Below are positions 26,402 to 34,301 of a DNA stretch of 64,000 nucleotides, in pieces; positions within the stretch are counted from its first letter, which is position 1; every line of letters begins with the position of its first letter. The stretch is from the NCBI RefSeq assembly GCF_000314855.2, contig NZ_KB233227.1, forward strand, positions 61,854-125,853. The letters run 5' to 3'. Source of the DNA: Providencia burhodogranariea DSM 19968 (GTDB lineage: Bacteria > Pseudomonadota > Gammaproteobacteria > Enterobacterales > Enterobacteriaceae). The notes under the pieces were generated by a model that saw only the letters and a list, made by a program, of their open reading frames with translations, made no database searches and was not told the origin of the DNA. A program made the translations under genes and the position numbers.

Positions 26402-27001
26402 TTAAGATTCCATTTTTGCTTTAAATTCAGCATTCAAACTGAGAGCTGTTAGATAACTCTTCATCACAGGTGATATTTCGATCAAATTGTGTTTCGCTAG
26501 AAATACTAAAAAGGATCCAACATACACATCCACCGCGGTCAGCTGTTTTCCACAAATATAAGGCTCGGCATTCGCGAGTCCAGTTTCCAAGCAGTCCATT
26601 ACCCGCTTAAATGAGCCGAAACCAGACATTTTTTGCTGTTCTTCATTGAGTTCTAATCCCATTTGATCCGCGGTAAATGCTGCTTCAATAGGGCCTGCGG
26701 TAAAGAAGAACCAACGATAATAAGCGGCACGTTGCGGTGAATCAAAAGCAGGTGCGAAACCTTTTTCAATAAATTTATCTGCTAAATAGAGGCAAATCGC
26801 GGCTGTTTCAGTGATGATATTATTATCATCAACAAGTGCTGGTACTTTTCCCATCGGATTAATGGCTAGATATTCAGCTGTATGCATTTGTTCGCCATAA
26901 GAGAGCTCGATACGTTTATAAGGCACGGCTAATATTTCTAACATTAAATCGACGGTATTACCGCGTGACATTGAATTTGTATACAGAGTGAGTTCGCTCA
27001 T
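26402..27001 (-). CDS. Glutathione S-transferase family protein
   Basis: 199 residues: N-terminal thioredoxin-like domain (LTLYTNSMSRGNTVDLMLEI; NPMGKVPALV with the cis-proline; ETAAICLYLADKF) and C-terminal helical domain (KQLTAVDVYVGSFL). The start is put at ATG 27001, which follows AAGGAAAGG, rather than 12 codons upstream. It forms a pair with the WYL-type regulator gene upstream on the same strand. It is not obviously a maleylpyruvate isomerase, and it lies far from the gentisate-like operon. Confidence 0.85.
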   Translation of the reverse strand: MSELTLYTNSMSRGNTVDLMLEILAVPYKRIELSYGEQMHTAEYLAINPMGKVPALVDDNNIITETAAICLYLADKFIEKGFAPAFDSPQRAAYYRWFFFTAGPIEAAFTADQMGLELNEEQQKMSGFGSFKRVMDCLETGLANAEPYICGKQLTAVDVYVGSFLVFLAKHNLIEISPVMKSYLTALSLNAEFKAKMES

Positions 27002-27085
27002 GGCCTTTCCTTTATGAGTAAGTTGAGAACTCATCATAGGGTAAGTGAGTGACAGTTTTTGTCAGGAGCGATGCACGCTATAAAT

Positions 27086-27787
27086 TTATATACAGCTTGA
27101 ATTATCGGAGCGTAAAATTTCTTTTCGCCAGCGCTCGAGTAAATAATGTTTAGGGTAGGGAAACTTTTCATTTAAAACTGCATAGGATTGGATTCGATCT
27201 AAGCGGAAGTGACGATAACTTTGGCGTAATTCACACCACGCGGCGAGAACTTGAGTCTCTTTCATATAACCAATCGCGATAGGCCAGATCACGCGGCTAC
27301 TGAGTTTGCCACTGTGATCTTCATAATCAATGTTTGCTTTGGTTTCTTCTCTAAGACTGCAACGTAGAGCTTTAGCGATGGCATGATCAATATGGGGCAA
27401 CTGAGTGGTTGGTGCAAATAAGGTTGTTTGATTGATGATAGCTTGTGAGCCTAGCTTCACTACAGAGTTTATTTTATTCGCTGCGCGCATGGCTGATGTA
27501 CTCAGCTCTTCATCTGCATTACTTTGTACCCATCGTAAGCCGAGAATAAGCGCTTCAAGTTCGTTTTCGTCAAACATTAAAGGAGGGAGTAATAATCCTG
27601 ATTTTAACTGATAGCCAATGCCCGCTTCCCCTGAAATTTCCGCACCCTGACAACGCAAAGTCTCAATATCACGATAGATAGATCTGACACTTATTTGTAA
27701 TTGAGAAGCGAGTGATTCCGCAGTAACGGAGTAGCGACTCTCTTTCAATATTTGCAATAAGGTCAATAAGCGTTGGGTGCGTGTCAT
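27086..27787 (-). CDS. WYL-domain (YafY-type) transcriptional regulator
   Basis: 233 residues: N-terminal DeoR-type helix-turn-helix (ESRYSVTAESLASQLQISVRSIYRDIETLR, about 16-45), then the WYL domain (LLPPLMFDENELEALILGLRWVQ; WPIAIGYMKETQVLAAWCELR). Such regulators bind a ligand or nucleic acid through the WYL fold. It precedes the GST gene by 84 bases, so GST is its likely target; the ligand is unknown. Confidence 0.85.
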   Translation of the reverse strand: MTRTQRLLTLLQILKESRYSVTAESLASQLQISVRSIYRDIETLRCQGAEISGEAGIGYQLKSGLLLPPLMFDENELEALILGLRWVQSNADEELSTSAMRAANKINSVVKLGSQAIINQTTLFAPTTQLPHIDHAIAKALRCSLREETKANIDYEDHSGKLSSRVIWPIAIGYMKETQVLAAWCELRQSYRHFRLDRIQSYAVLNEKFPYPKHYLLERWRKEILRSDNSSCI

Positions 27788-27923
27788 GAGATTGTCTACT
27801 CAGCGGCTAGGAGACGCATCATAGCATTGATACTTGTCTCATTTCGAGTTGGATTCCGCCGTTCAGGTCACTGGATTTTTTATTATGCAGGAGATCTAAT
27901 TGAGAAAATTATTAATCGTGAGG

Positions 27924-27945
27924 GCGACGGGATATCTCCCGTCGC
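27924..27945. terminator. GC-rich hairpin at the end of the rtc operon
   Basis: Perfect 9-bp arms GCGACGGGA/TCCCGTCGC with a four-base loop, just past the stop of the minus-strand RlaP gene. There is no T-run immediately after it. Confidence 0.55.
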
Positions 27946-27949
27946 AGGT

Positions 27950-28744
27950 TCAATAGCGTTTTAAAATAGTTTGTTGTAAAAATTCATCTAATAATTTGCT
28001 ATCTCGACAATAAGGCTCAGGAAAATTGAGCTTTTCAGATTTTGCAATCGTCTCCACTATTAACCTGTCTATCGCAGGTCGCCTTGTACCATAAAGGCTT
28101 TCATCAGCATTACGCTTGAGTATTAGCAATTCATCTATTTCTGCCAAGACTGATTTATCCGTTACAGTCGCATCAACAAGTTGCCTAAATGCCATTGGTG
28201 GCATCTCTTTTGACTGCTCAATCCAACACAATGCAAGTATTGCTCTTAAGATATAAAAATACTTCTTAAGCCGTACTTGCTCACCTTTAAAATCCGTATG
28301 AAGATTACGTTTTGCTATCGATAAATAGTGATAACGCGCCTTTAACGGTGAATAAAATTTCGCGGCTAACTGCTCAAATTGTGGATAGAATAGCTCATCT
28401 TTTTGATAAATAATCGGTGAATGTAACCACTCGATTAATGCAGGGTTCGAGTTACGCAGCAACTTTAATGCTTTTGATAGTTCCCAACCTGCCACATCCA
28501 GTTCATCATCTATGGGTTTCTCGATTACATCGCGTTTTCTATCGAGTGTTAAATACCAATCTAACTGATGAACATAGATAAATCGTACGTCATAATCACT
28601 GTCGCGTGAGGCAAAGCCCCATCCGCGACTGCCTGATTCACAGGCGAAAAGCACTTTTACCTGAGAAATTGTTTCTATTTCCGCTAATGTGTCGTGTATA
28701 CGTGTTTGCATTAACGGGGAAACACTAAAATGTTCACTTTCCAT
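27950..28744 (-). CDS. RlaP-type nucleotidyltransferase (RNA-repair associated, PF10127-like)
   Basis: 264 residues of the polymerase-beta-like nucleotidyltransferase superfamily. The catalytic motif is GSRGWGFASRDSDYDVRFI near residue 37 (GS then DxD), followed by WYLTLDRKRDVIE and a helical C-terminus. This family is called RlaP because it recurs beside RNA ligases; it is thought to add or trim nucleotides on damaged RNA ends. It lies nine bases after rtcB on the same strand, the last gene of the operon. No RtcA cyclase is present, so this protein may prepare ends for RtcB. Confidence 0.83.
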   Translation of the reverse strand: MESEHFSVSPLMQTRIHDTLAEIETISQVKVLFACESGSRGWGFASRDSDYDVRFIYVHQLDWYLTLDRKRDVIEKPIDDELDVAGWELSKALKLLRNSNPALIEWLHSPIIYQKDELFYPQFEQLAAKFYSPLKARYHYLSIAKRNLHTDFKGEQVRLKKYFYILRAILALCWIEQSKEMPPMAFRQLVDATVTDKSVLAEIDELLILKRNADESLYGTRRPAIDRLIVETIAKSEKLNFPEPYCRDSKLLDEFLQQTILKRY

Positions 28745-28753
28745 GCATTTCTC

Positions 28754-29980
28754 CTATCCTTTTACACACACTACCTGACGCAGAGTATGTACAATTTCGA
28801 CCAGTGATGACTGAGCCGCCATGACCGCATCAATGTCTTTATAGGCCATTGGAATTTCATCAATGACATCACTGTCTTTTCGGCATTCCACGTGTGCTGT
28901 CGCTATTTTTTGATCGCTAACGGTGAAACGTTTTTTTGCTTCTGTTCTACTCATCACTCGGCCTGCTCCATGGCTACAAGAACAAAAACTTTCTTCATTT
29001 CCCAAACCGCGGACGATAAAGCTTTTCGCACCCATCGACCCAGGAATGATGCCCATTTCGCCTTTTTTTGCAGATACTGCACCTTTACGAGTGATCAAAA
29101 CTTCCTCACCAAAATGTTGTTCTTTCTGCACGTAATTATGGTGGCAGTTAACGGCTTCTTGTTGTGTCGTAAATGGTTTGATAATTTCTCGCGATAGCGC
29201 TTCTAAAACCCGATGCATCATCACTTCACGGTTATGACGAGCAAAATCCTGTGCCCAACCAACCGCTTCGATATAGTCATTGAAGTGTTGGCTTCCTTCT
29301 TCAAAGTAGGCTAAATCTCTATCCGGTAAATTGGCCATATGCTGTTGCATATCTTTCTGCGCTAGTGAAATAAACAAGTTTCCGATGGCATTACCAACAC
29401 CACGTGACCCGCTATGCAGCATCACCCAAACTCGGTTTTGCTCATCCAAACATAACTCAATAAAGTGATTCCCTGTTCCCAATGTTCCTAAGTGGTTATA
29501 GTGATTAGTTCCACGTAGTTTTGGGTATTTATCACAAATACGTTTGAACTCTTCATCCAAGTGTGCCCAATGTTGATCAACAATTTCCGGTGTTCGATGC
29601 CAAGCGCCTTTATCTCGTCCATGTCGATGTGTTGTGCGCCCGTGTGGTACGGCAGCTTCAATCGCAAAACGGATGTTTTGCAAACTATCCGGTAAATCGG
29701 AGGCGGTTAGTGATGTACGCACCGCTATCATTCCACAACCAATATCCACACCCACAGCGGCAGGAATGATGGCACCCTTGGTTGGGATCACACTTCCTAT
29801 CGTCGACCCTTTACCCACATGAACATCTGGCATTACCGCCAAATGTTTAAAAATAAAGGGCATTTTTGCGGTATTTTGCAGTTGTGACACTGCTTTTGGG
29901 TCAACTGGCACGCCGTTTGTCCACATCTTCACTGGTGCACTGTTTTCTAAAATCAATTGGTTAAAGTCGTTATTAGTCAT
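28754..29980 (-). CDS. rtcB: RNA-splicing ligase RtcB
   Basis: 408 residues, the usual bacterial length. GVDIGCGM near residue 79 gives metal ligands, HSGSRGVGN near 190 is conserved, and SCSHGAGR near 337 contains the histidine that is guanylylated by GTP. RtcB joins 2',3'-cyclic-phosphate or 3'-phosphate RNA ends to 5'-hydroxyl ends and repairs cleaved tRNA and rRNA. It is the middle gene of a slipin-rtcB-RlaP operon behind a sigma54 promoter controlled by divergent RtcR. Confidence 0.95.
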   Translation of the reverse strand: MTNNDFNQLILENSAPVKMWTNGVPVDPKAVSQLQNTAKMPFIFKHLAVMPDVHVGKGSTIGSVIPTKGAIIPAAVGVDIGCGMIAVRTSLTASDLPDSLQNIRFAIEAAVPHGRTTHRHGRDKGAWHRTPEIVDQHWAHLDEEFKRICDKYPKLRGTNHYNHLGTLGTGNHFIELCLDEQNRVWVMLHSGSRGVGNAIGNLFISLAQKDMQQHMANLPDRDLAYFEEGSQHFNDYIEAVGWAQDFARHNREVMMHRVLEALSREIIKPFTTQQEAVNCHHNYVQKEQHFGEEVLITRKGAVSAKKGEMGIIPGSMGAKSFIVRGLGNEESFCSCSHGAGRVMSRTEAKKRFTVSDQKIATAHVECRKDSDVIDEIPMAYKDIDAVMAAQSSLVEIVHTLRQVVCVKG

Positions 29981-29984
29981 TATG

Positions 29985-31103
29985 TTATGCCTTAATTTTT
30001 ACCAGCCCGTTCAATACTTGATCTAATCCACCGTAAACGGAAATCTGGTCGATTCGATGCGCGATGCTTTCGAGTGTTTCAAGTTCTTTTAAGCGCAGTG
30101 CAACAGGGTTGTTTTCCATCACTTTGGCCGTATTCAGTAATGAACGAGTGGCTGCCGTCTCTTCTCGGCGACGGATCACGTTCGCTTGGGCGGCTTTTTC
30201 TGCCTCGACCACTTGCGATAAAATAGTTCTCATATCACCCGGTAAAATGATGTCTTTGACACCAATGCTGTCAACTTCCAAGCCAAAGGTAGCAACACAT
30301 GACGCAATTTGTTCGAGCATCAATTGATCAATTAATTGTTTATTTTCAAGCAACTCATCCAGTGAGCGAGTACCGATAATTTCTCTTAATGCAAACTGCA
30401 GCTCACGATACAGGTAATCAATAGGCTGACTCAACTTGGAAAAAGCCAGCAAAATATCCTGATAGCGCCAGTTAGCAGACAGATTGACTCGCAAGGTCAC
30501 TTTATCTTTGGTTAAGATTTCTTGACCACTCACCTCCAATGATTGTAAACGGGTATCAATCACTTCAACTTCCGGTTTATGTTCAATTCGCCAATAACCA
30601 TAAGTTCCAGGTTGCAACAATGTTTTTATTTCACCATCAACCTTGAGTACACCAACATGCCATGCGGAAACTTGTACTATTAAGCTAATATCATTGCCTT
30701 TAATGCGTTTTTTTGCGGTTAAGCGATTCATTAATATCTGTGGGATAGCGATATCACCCGTTTGTTGTGTCTCAACACGCTGAGTGTTACCCATTTTCCA
30801 ATACAAACGACGTGTTGCCGGTGCTAAAATTTCTGTCAGATTATTATGTAGATATAAAAAACCAATTTCATCATCGGATAAATTAATATCAACACAGTAT
30901 TCATTCACCCAATCAGGATGATATTGGCGTAAATGTTCTGCTAATTTTTCATCAATTGGCTCATGATTTAAAGTAAACAGAGTGATAGTTAATTTATTAA
31001 ACCAATCATTGACTCTATATTCTCCTGCCATGAAAAGATGTTGGAAATTGCCGTTTTTCTCGGTAAGCGCTATTTGTCCTTGTGCCACATTTATTTTTTT
31101 CAT
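29985..31103 (-). CDS. Slipin / SPFH-band 7 protein of the rtc operon
   Basis: 372 residues. The SPFH domain lies around residues 140-310 (QVSAWHVGVLKVDGEIKTLLQPGTYGYWRIE; VDTRLQSLEVSGQEILTKDKVTLRVN; VEAEKAAQANVIRRREETAATRSLL), the last a coiled coil for oligomer assembly. There is no clear N-terminal membrane anchor, so it is likely a soluble or peripheral ring-former. Slipins accompany RtcB in many rtc operons, possibly as a scaffold; the biochemical role is unproven. AAGGA precedes the ATG. Its stop lies five bases from rtcB. Confidence 0.85.
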   Translation of the reverse strand: MKKINVAQGQIALTEKNGNFQHLFMAGEYRVNDWFNKLTITLFTLNHEPIDEKLAEHLRQYHPDWVNEYCVDINLSDDEIGFLYLHNNLTEILAPATRRLYWKMGNTQRVETQQTGDIAIPQILMNRLTAKKRIKGNDISLIVQVSAWHVGVLKVDGEIKTLLQPGTYGYWRIEHKPEVEVIDTRLQSLEVSGQEILTKDKVTLRVNLSANWRYQDILLAFSKLSQPIDYLYRELQFALREIIGTRSLDELLENKQLIDQLMLEQIASCVATFGLEVDSIGVKDIILPGDMRTILSQVVEAEKAAQANVIRRREETAATRSLLNTAKVMENNPVALRLKELETLESIAHRIDQISVYGGLDQVLNGLVKIKA

Positions 31104-31125
31104 TATTTGTCCTTTTATTATTTTG

Positions 31126-31300
31126 AGGCCGCCACCGAAGAAAGAAACGAAGTAATAGGGTGAAGTGTAGAGTGCTAAATTTCTTTCATTTCTCGATTCA
31201 CGGAACGGTTAGTGATAGTCAGCTAACCGAAGCCGCAATACGAATTATGTTGCGCCTACATTTCTGCCTATTACCCGGTTAATTTCTCGGGTGGCGGTTT
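31126..31300 (-). ncRNA. Structured 5' leader of the slipin-rtcB mRNA with competing helices
   Basis: Read as RNA from the minus strand, 31290-31297 (CCGCCACC) can pair with 31129-31136 (GGTGGCGG), closing a domain that holds hairpins CGCAA/TTGCG (31234-31254) and CGGTTAG/CTAACCG (31206-31229). A further hairpin ACCCG/CGGGT (31273-31292) uses three of the closing-stem bases, so the two folds exclude one another. The domain ends about 20 bases before the slipin ribosome site. A switch or attenuator is possible. This is pairing by eye, not a computed fold. Confidence 0.4.
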
Positions 31301-31340
31301 GTCGCGTAACGACCACGACTTTTTATACATTTCAGATGTA

Positions 31341-31489
31341 AGGGTATGTGATGACAGGAATCGAACCTGACTTAACCATAATCACTTGTTTACTTACTGA
31401 CGGCAGAATACAGACCATGCAGTGACATTCTTAGTCACCATGTCTGCACTGGTAGAACTTAAGTTCTGACAATTTCCGGCAGTGGATAC
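31341..31489 (-). ncRNA. tRNA-like (Y-RNA-like) RNA in the leader of the rtc operon
   Basis: On the minus strand the T-arm CAGG-TTCGATT-CCTG (31355-31369) carries a perfect GGTTCGATTCC box with a seven-base TTCRANY loop. It is enclosed by a GTGAT/ATCAC stem (31381-31385 with 31348-31352), so the end looks like a tRNA acceptor/T-arm minihelix. Upstream in the same RNA are CAGAC/GTCTG and GTGAC/GTCAC helices and the palindrome AGAACTTAAGTTCT. No full cloverleaf or anticodon arm was found, so it is not a normal tRNA. It lies directly after the sigma54 promoter. Salmonella has tRNA-mimicking Y RNAs in its rsr-yrl-rtcBA operon; an analogous role is inferred. No Ro/Rsr gene is in the window. Confidence 0.55.
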
Positions 31490-31497
31490 AATGAGTA

Positions 31498-31515
31498 GTG
31501 CCATAACCGTGCCAA
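31498..31515 (-). promoter_or_regulatory. Sigma54 (-24/-12) promoter of the rtc operon
   Basis: Minus-strand TTGGCACGGTTATGGCAC matches the -24/-12 consensus TGGCACG-N4-TTGCA with correct GG-to-GC spacing and one mismatch. The divergent RtcR is a sigma54 activator. The start should lie near 31489, so the transcript begins with the tRNA-like element. Confidence 0.85.
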
Positions 31516-31664
31516 CTTTTTTAAATTGATAGAAAATGTTTTTATCTATTTGATATTAATCGATTAATTATTTTTTATGATAATTCTGATGTTGTTCGTT
31601 GTCTAAATACCTCATGCTATTTATTATCTTTTTATATCGTCATTTATAAATTTATATAAAAAAT

Positions 31665-33245
31665 ATGAACGCAAAACGTAAAGTAGTCATTGGTGTGCTG
31701 GGTACGGTGTTGGATAGGCGGGGTAAAAGAGCCAACCGCTGGTCAAAGTGGCGGCCAACAGTTGGGCTGTGTCAGCAGCCGGATCTGGATATTGACCGCT
31801 TCGAATTGATCCATCAGGTCAATGATTACAGCATGGCGCACCGTGTTAAAGAGGATATTGAACAAGCTTCACCGCACACTGAAGTGGTACTGCGTGAAGT
31901 TGATATTGCCGATCCGTGGGACTTTGAAGAGGTATACACCTCGCTGCTTGATTTTGCGGCTCATTATCGCTTTGATACTGAAAATGAAGAATATTTAGTG
32001 CACATCACCACGGGAACGCATGTGGTACAGATTTGCTGGTTCTTGTTGACGGAAGCCCATTATCTGCCTGCAAAATTGATACAAACTTCGCCTTCGCAAG
32101 CAGGTAGAGAAAAAGATCCTGCCGGTATTTACGCTGTTATTGACCTCGATTTAAGTCGCTATACCCATATTACGAGCCGCTTTCAAAAAGAGCAGCAAGC
32201 ACAGGTTTCCTTTCTTAAGTCAGGCATTGCAACTCGCAACGCTAATTTCAATGCCATGATTGAACAGATAGAGCGTGTCGCATTGCGTTCGAAAGCGCCA
32301 ATGTTATTGAATGGACCCACGGGGGCGGGTAAATCTTTTCTGGCGCGACGAATTTATCAATTACGTGAAAGTCGCCACCAAGTAAAAGGCCGATTTGTCG
32401 AAGTTAACTGTGCCACATTGCGCGGTGATAATGCGATGTCGACTCTATTTGGTCATATCAAAGGTGCATTTACGGGGGCAATTAATCCCCGCCGAGGTTT
32501 ATTAAAGGAAGCCGATGGTGGCATTCTATTTTTGGATGAAATCGCCGAACTGGGACTGGATGAACAAGCTATGCTGCTCAAAGCCATAGAAGAAAAAAGT
32601 TTTTTTCCATATGGTGCAGATGAAGAAGTGCGAAGTGATTTTCAATTGATCGCGGGCACGCATCGTAACTTGGCTCAATGGGTAGAAGAGGGAAAGTTCC
32701 GTGAAGATTTATTTGCGCGGATCAATATGTGGACATTCACATTACCCAGTCTTGCCCAACGGCGTGAAGATATTGAGCCAAATATGGATTATGAATTGGC
32801 GAAATTTAGTCATGATCAGCAAAGTCAGATCCGTTTTGATAGTGAAGCGCGACAGGCTTATTTGAAATTTGCTTGTTCTGATAATTCCTTATGGCGCGGT
32901 AACTTTCGTGAGCTGGGAGCTTCGGTGAGCCGAATGGCAACATTTGCAGAAAACGGGCGAGTGACAAAATCGGTAGCAGATGAAGAAATTATCCGTTTAC
33001 AATCCCAGTGGATGACCAAAGCAAAAAATACATTGCCACCTGAAATCGGTGAAATTGATTTGTTTGAACAGCAACAATTAGAAACTGTGCTGTCAGTATG
33101 TCGCCGTTCAACAAGTCTTTCCGAAGCGGGTCGAACATTATTTGCGGTATCAAGGCAACAGAAAAAACAGCCAAATGATGCTGATAGATTGCGTAAATAT
33201 TTAGCCCGCTTTGGTTTGGACTGGGAAAGTGTGAAAAATGGTTGA
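31665..33245 (+). CDS. rtcR: RtcR, sigma54-dependent activator of the RNA-repair operon
   Basis: 526 residues. The N-terminal CARF-like sensor (about 1-180, VVIGVLGTVLDRRG and ITTGTHVVQICWFLL) represses the AAA+ domain until an RNA-end ligand binds. The AAA+ part has Walker A GPTGAGKSFL near 220, the sigma54-contact GAFTGA near 267 and Walker B GILFLDEIAEL near 285. The C-terminus has a helix-turn-helix (TSLSEAGRTLFAVSRQQ). It diverges from the slipin-rtcB-RlaP operon; the -24/-12 promoter lies between them. No rtcA is present. Confidence 0.95.
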   Translation: MNAKRKVVIGVLGTVLDRRGKRANRWSKWRPTVGLCQQPDLDIDRFELIHQVNDYSMAHRVKEDIEQASPHTEVVLREVDIADPWDFEEVYTSLLDFAAHYRFDTENEEYLVHITTGTHVVQICWFLLTEAHYLPAKLIQTSPSQAGREKDPAGIYAVIDLDLSRYTHITSRFQKEQQAQVSFLKSGIATRNANFNAMIEQIERVALRSKAPMLLNGPTGAGKSFLARRIYQLRESRHQVKGRFVEVNCATLRGDNAMSTLFGHIKGAFTGAINPRRGLLKEADGGILFLDEIAELGLDEQAMLLKAIEEKSFFPYGADEEVRSDFQLIAGTHRNLAQWVEEGKFREDLFARINMWTFTLPSLAQRREDIEPNMDYELAKFSHDQQSQIRFDSEARQAYLKFACSDNSLWRGNFRELGASVSRMATFAENGRVTKSVADEEIIRLQSQWMTKAKNTLPPEIGEIDLFEQQQLETVLSVCRRSTSLSEAGRTLFAVSRQQKKQPNDADRLRKYLARFGLDWESVKNG

Positions 33246-33320
33246 TAGTATTCAGCAACCCTGACCCTGTAATGCTAAGAGCTGCGGCATAATAAAAAAA
33301 TAAAAATGGAGAGATAAATA

Positions 33321-34235
33321 ATGGAATTAACATTCCTTGGCACCAGCGCTGGTGTGCCGACAAAAGAACGTAATGTCACCAGTATGATATTGAATCTGAA
33401 CGGTGTTCGTAAAACATATTGGTTATTCGATTGTGGTGAGGGTACACAACATCGCATTCTCAATAGTGTGTTTAAAGCACCAAGAATTGAAAAGATTTTT
33501 ATTACCCATTTGCATGGTGATCATATTTTCGGGTTGCCAGGTTTGCTATGTAGTCGTTCCATGGGCGGTTCGACGGATGTATTAACGATTTATGGCCCTA
33601 AAGGCTTGAAACTCTATATTGAAACCACCTTATCCATCAGCGAATCTTACATGACTTATCCATTGGAAATTGTTGAAATAGAATCGGGGCAGTTATTTGA
33701 TGACGGTGAGTTTATTGTCACGGCTTACCCTTTAAATCATCGTGTGGAATGTTATGGTTATCGTATTCAAGAGCATGCCAAAAAGGGGCCGTTGGATGTT
33801 GAAAAGTTGGCACAAGATAATATCCCTCGCGGGCCTTGGATGCAGGCACTAAAAGCAGGTGAAACCATCACGTTAGAAGATGGGCGAAGTGTGAATGGGG
33901 CTGATTATTTGGGTGAGCCAAAACCGGGTAAAGTGATTGCAATTTTTGGTGATACGGAGCCAACTGAACAAGCGTTATTTTTGGCAAAAGATGCCGATGT
34001 GATGGTACACGAAACTACGCTTGAAAACGCTTACCAACAAAAAGCCAATGAACGAGGTCACACTACCACTGGCCAAGCAGCACAGCTTGCACTCGATGCA
34101 GGTGTTAAGCGTTTTATCGCAACTCATATTAGCGGTCGCTACAGTGCGGAAGATATGCCAAAGTTGTTAGCAGAGTGCCAAGCAATATTTCCAGCCACAG
34201 AAATGGCAGCGGATTATTTAACCATAAAAATCTAA
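33321..34235 (+). CDS. rnz: Ribonuclease Z (tRNA 3' endonuclease)
   Basis: 304-residue metallo-beta-lactamase-fold enzyme, near the E. coli length of 305. The metal motif THLHGDHIFGLPG is near residue 62 and the C-terminal RFIATHISGRY near 268. It cuts pre-tRNA after the discriminator base. It is 75 bases downstream of rtcR and may share its transcript; a terminator follows. Its presence beside an RNA-repair operon with a tRNA-like leader is suggestive. Confidence 0.95.
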   Translation: MELTFLGTSAGVPTKERNVTSMILNLNGVRKTYWLFDCGEGTQHRILNSVFKAPRIEKIFITHLHGDHIFGLPGLLCSRSMGGSTDVLTIYGPKGLKLYIETTLSISESYMTYPLEIVEIESGQLFDDGEFIVTAYPLNHRVECYGYRIQEHAKKGPLDVEKLAQDNIPRGPWMQALKAGETITLEDGRSVNGADYLGEPKPGKVIAIFGDTEPTEQALFLAKDADVMVHETTLENAYQQKANERGHTTTGQAAQLALDAGVKRFIATHISGRYSAEDMPKLLAECQAIFPATEMAADYLTIKI

Positions 34236-34240
34236 GATAA

Positions 34241-34272
34241 ATGCCATCTAGTCAAAGAAATAGATGGCATCT
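34241..34272 (+). terminator. Terminator-like hairpin after rnz
   Basis: Perfect 10-bp arms ATGCCATCTA/TAGATGGCAT, loop of ten bases, followed by CTTATTA. It sits between convergent rnz and the Fic gene and may serve both. Confidence 0.65.
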
Positions 34273-34301
34273 TATTATGGAGTAAATCAATATTTTTTTG
34301 A

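Noticed and set aside
26402..27001. GST as maleylpyruvate isomerase of the aromatic operon
   Set aside because: It is far away, on the other strand and paired with a WYL regulator; the operon has its own maleate-isomerase-like gene.
31341..31489. Ordinary tRNA gene
   Set aside because: The T-arm is perfect, but no seven-base acceptor, D-arm or anticodon arm can be closed around it.
31480..31498. Second sigma54 site from GGCACTACTCATTGT
   Set aside because: The GG-to-TG spacing is one base too long, and the site at 31498-31515 fits correctly.
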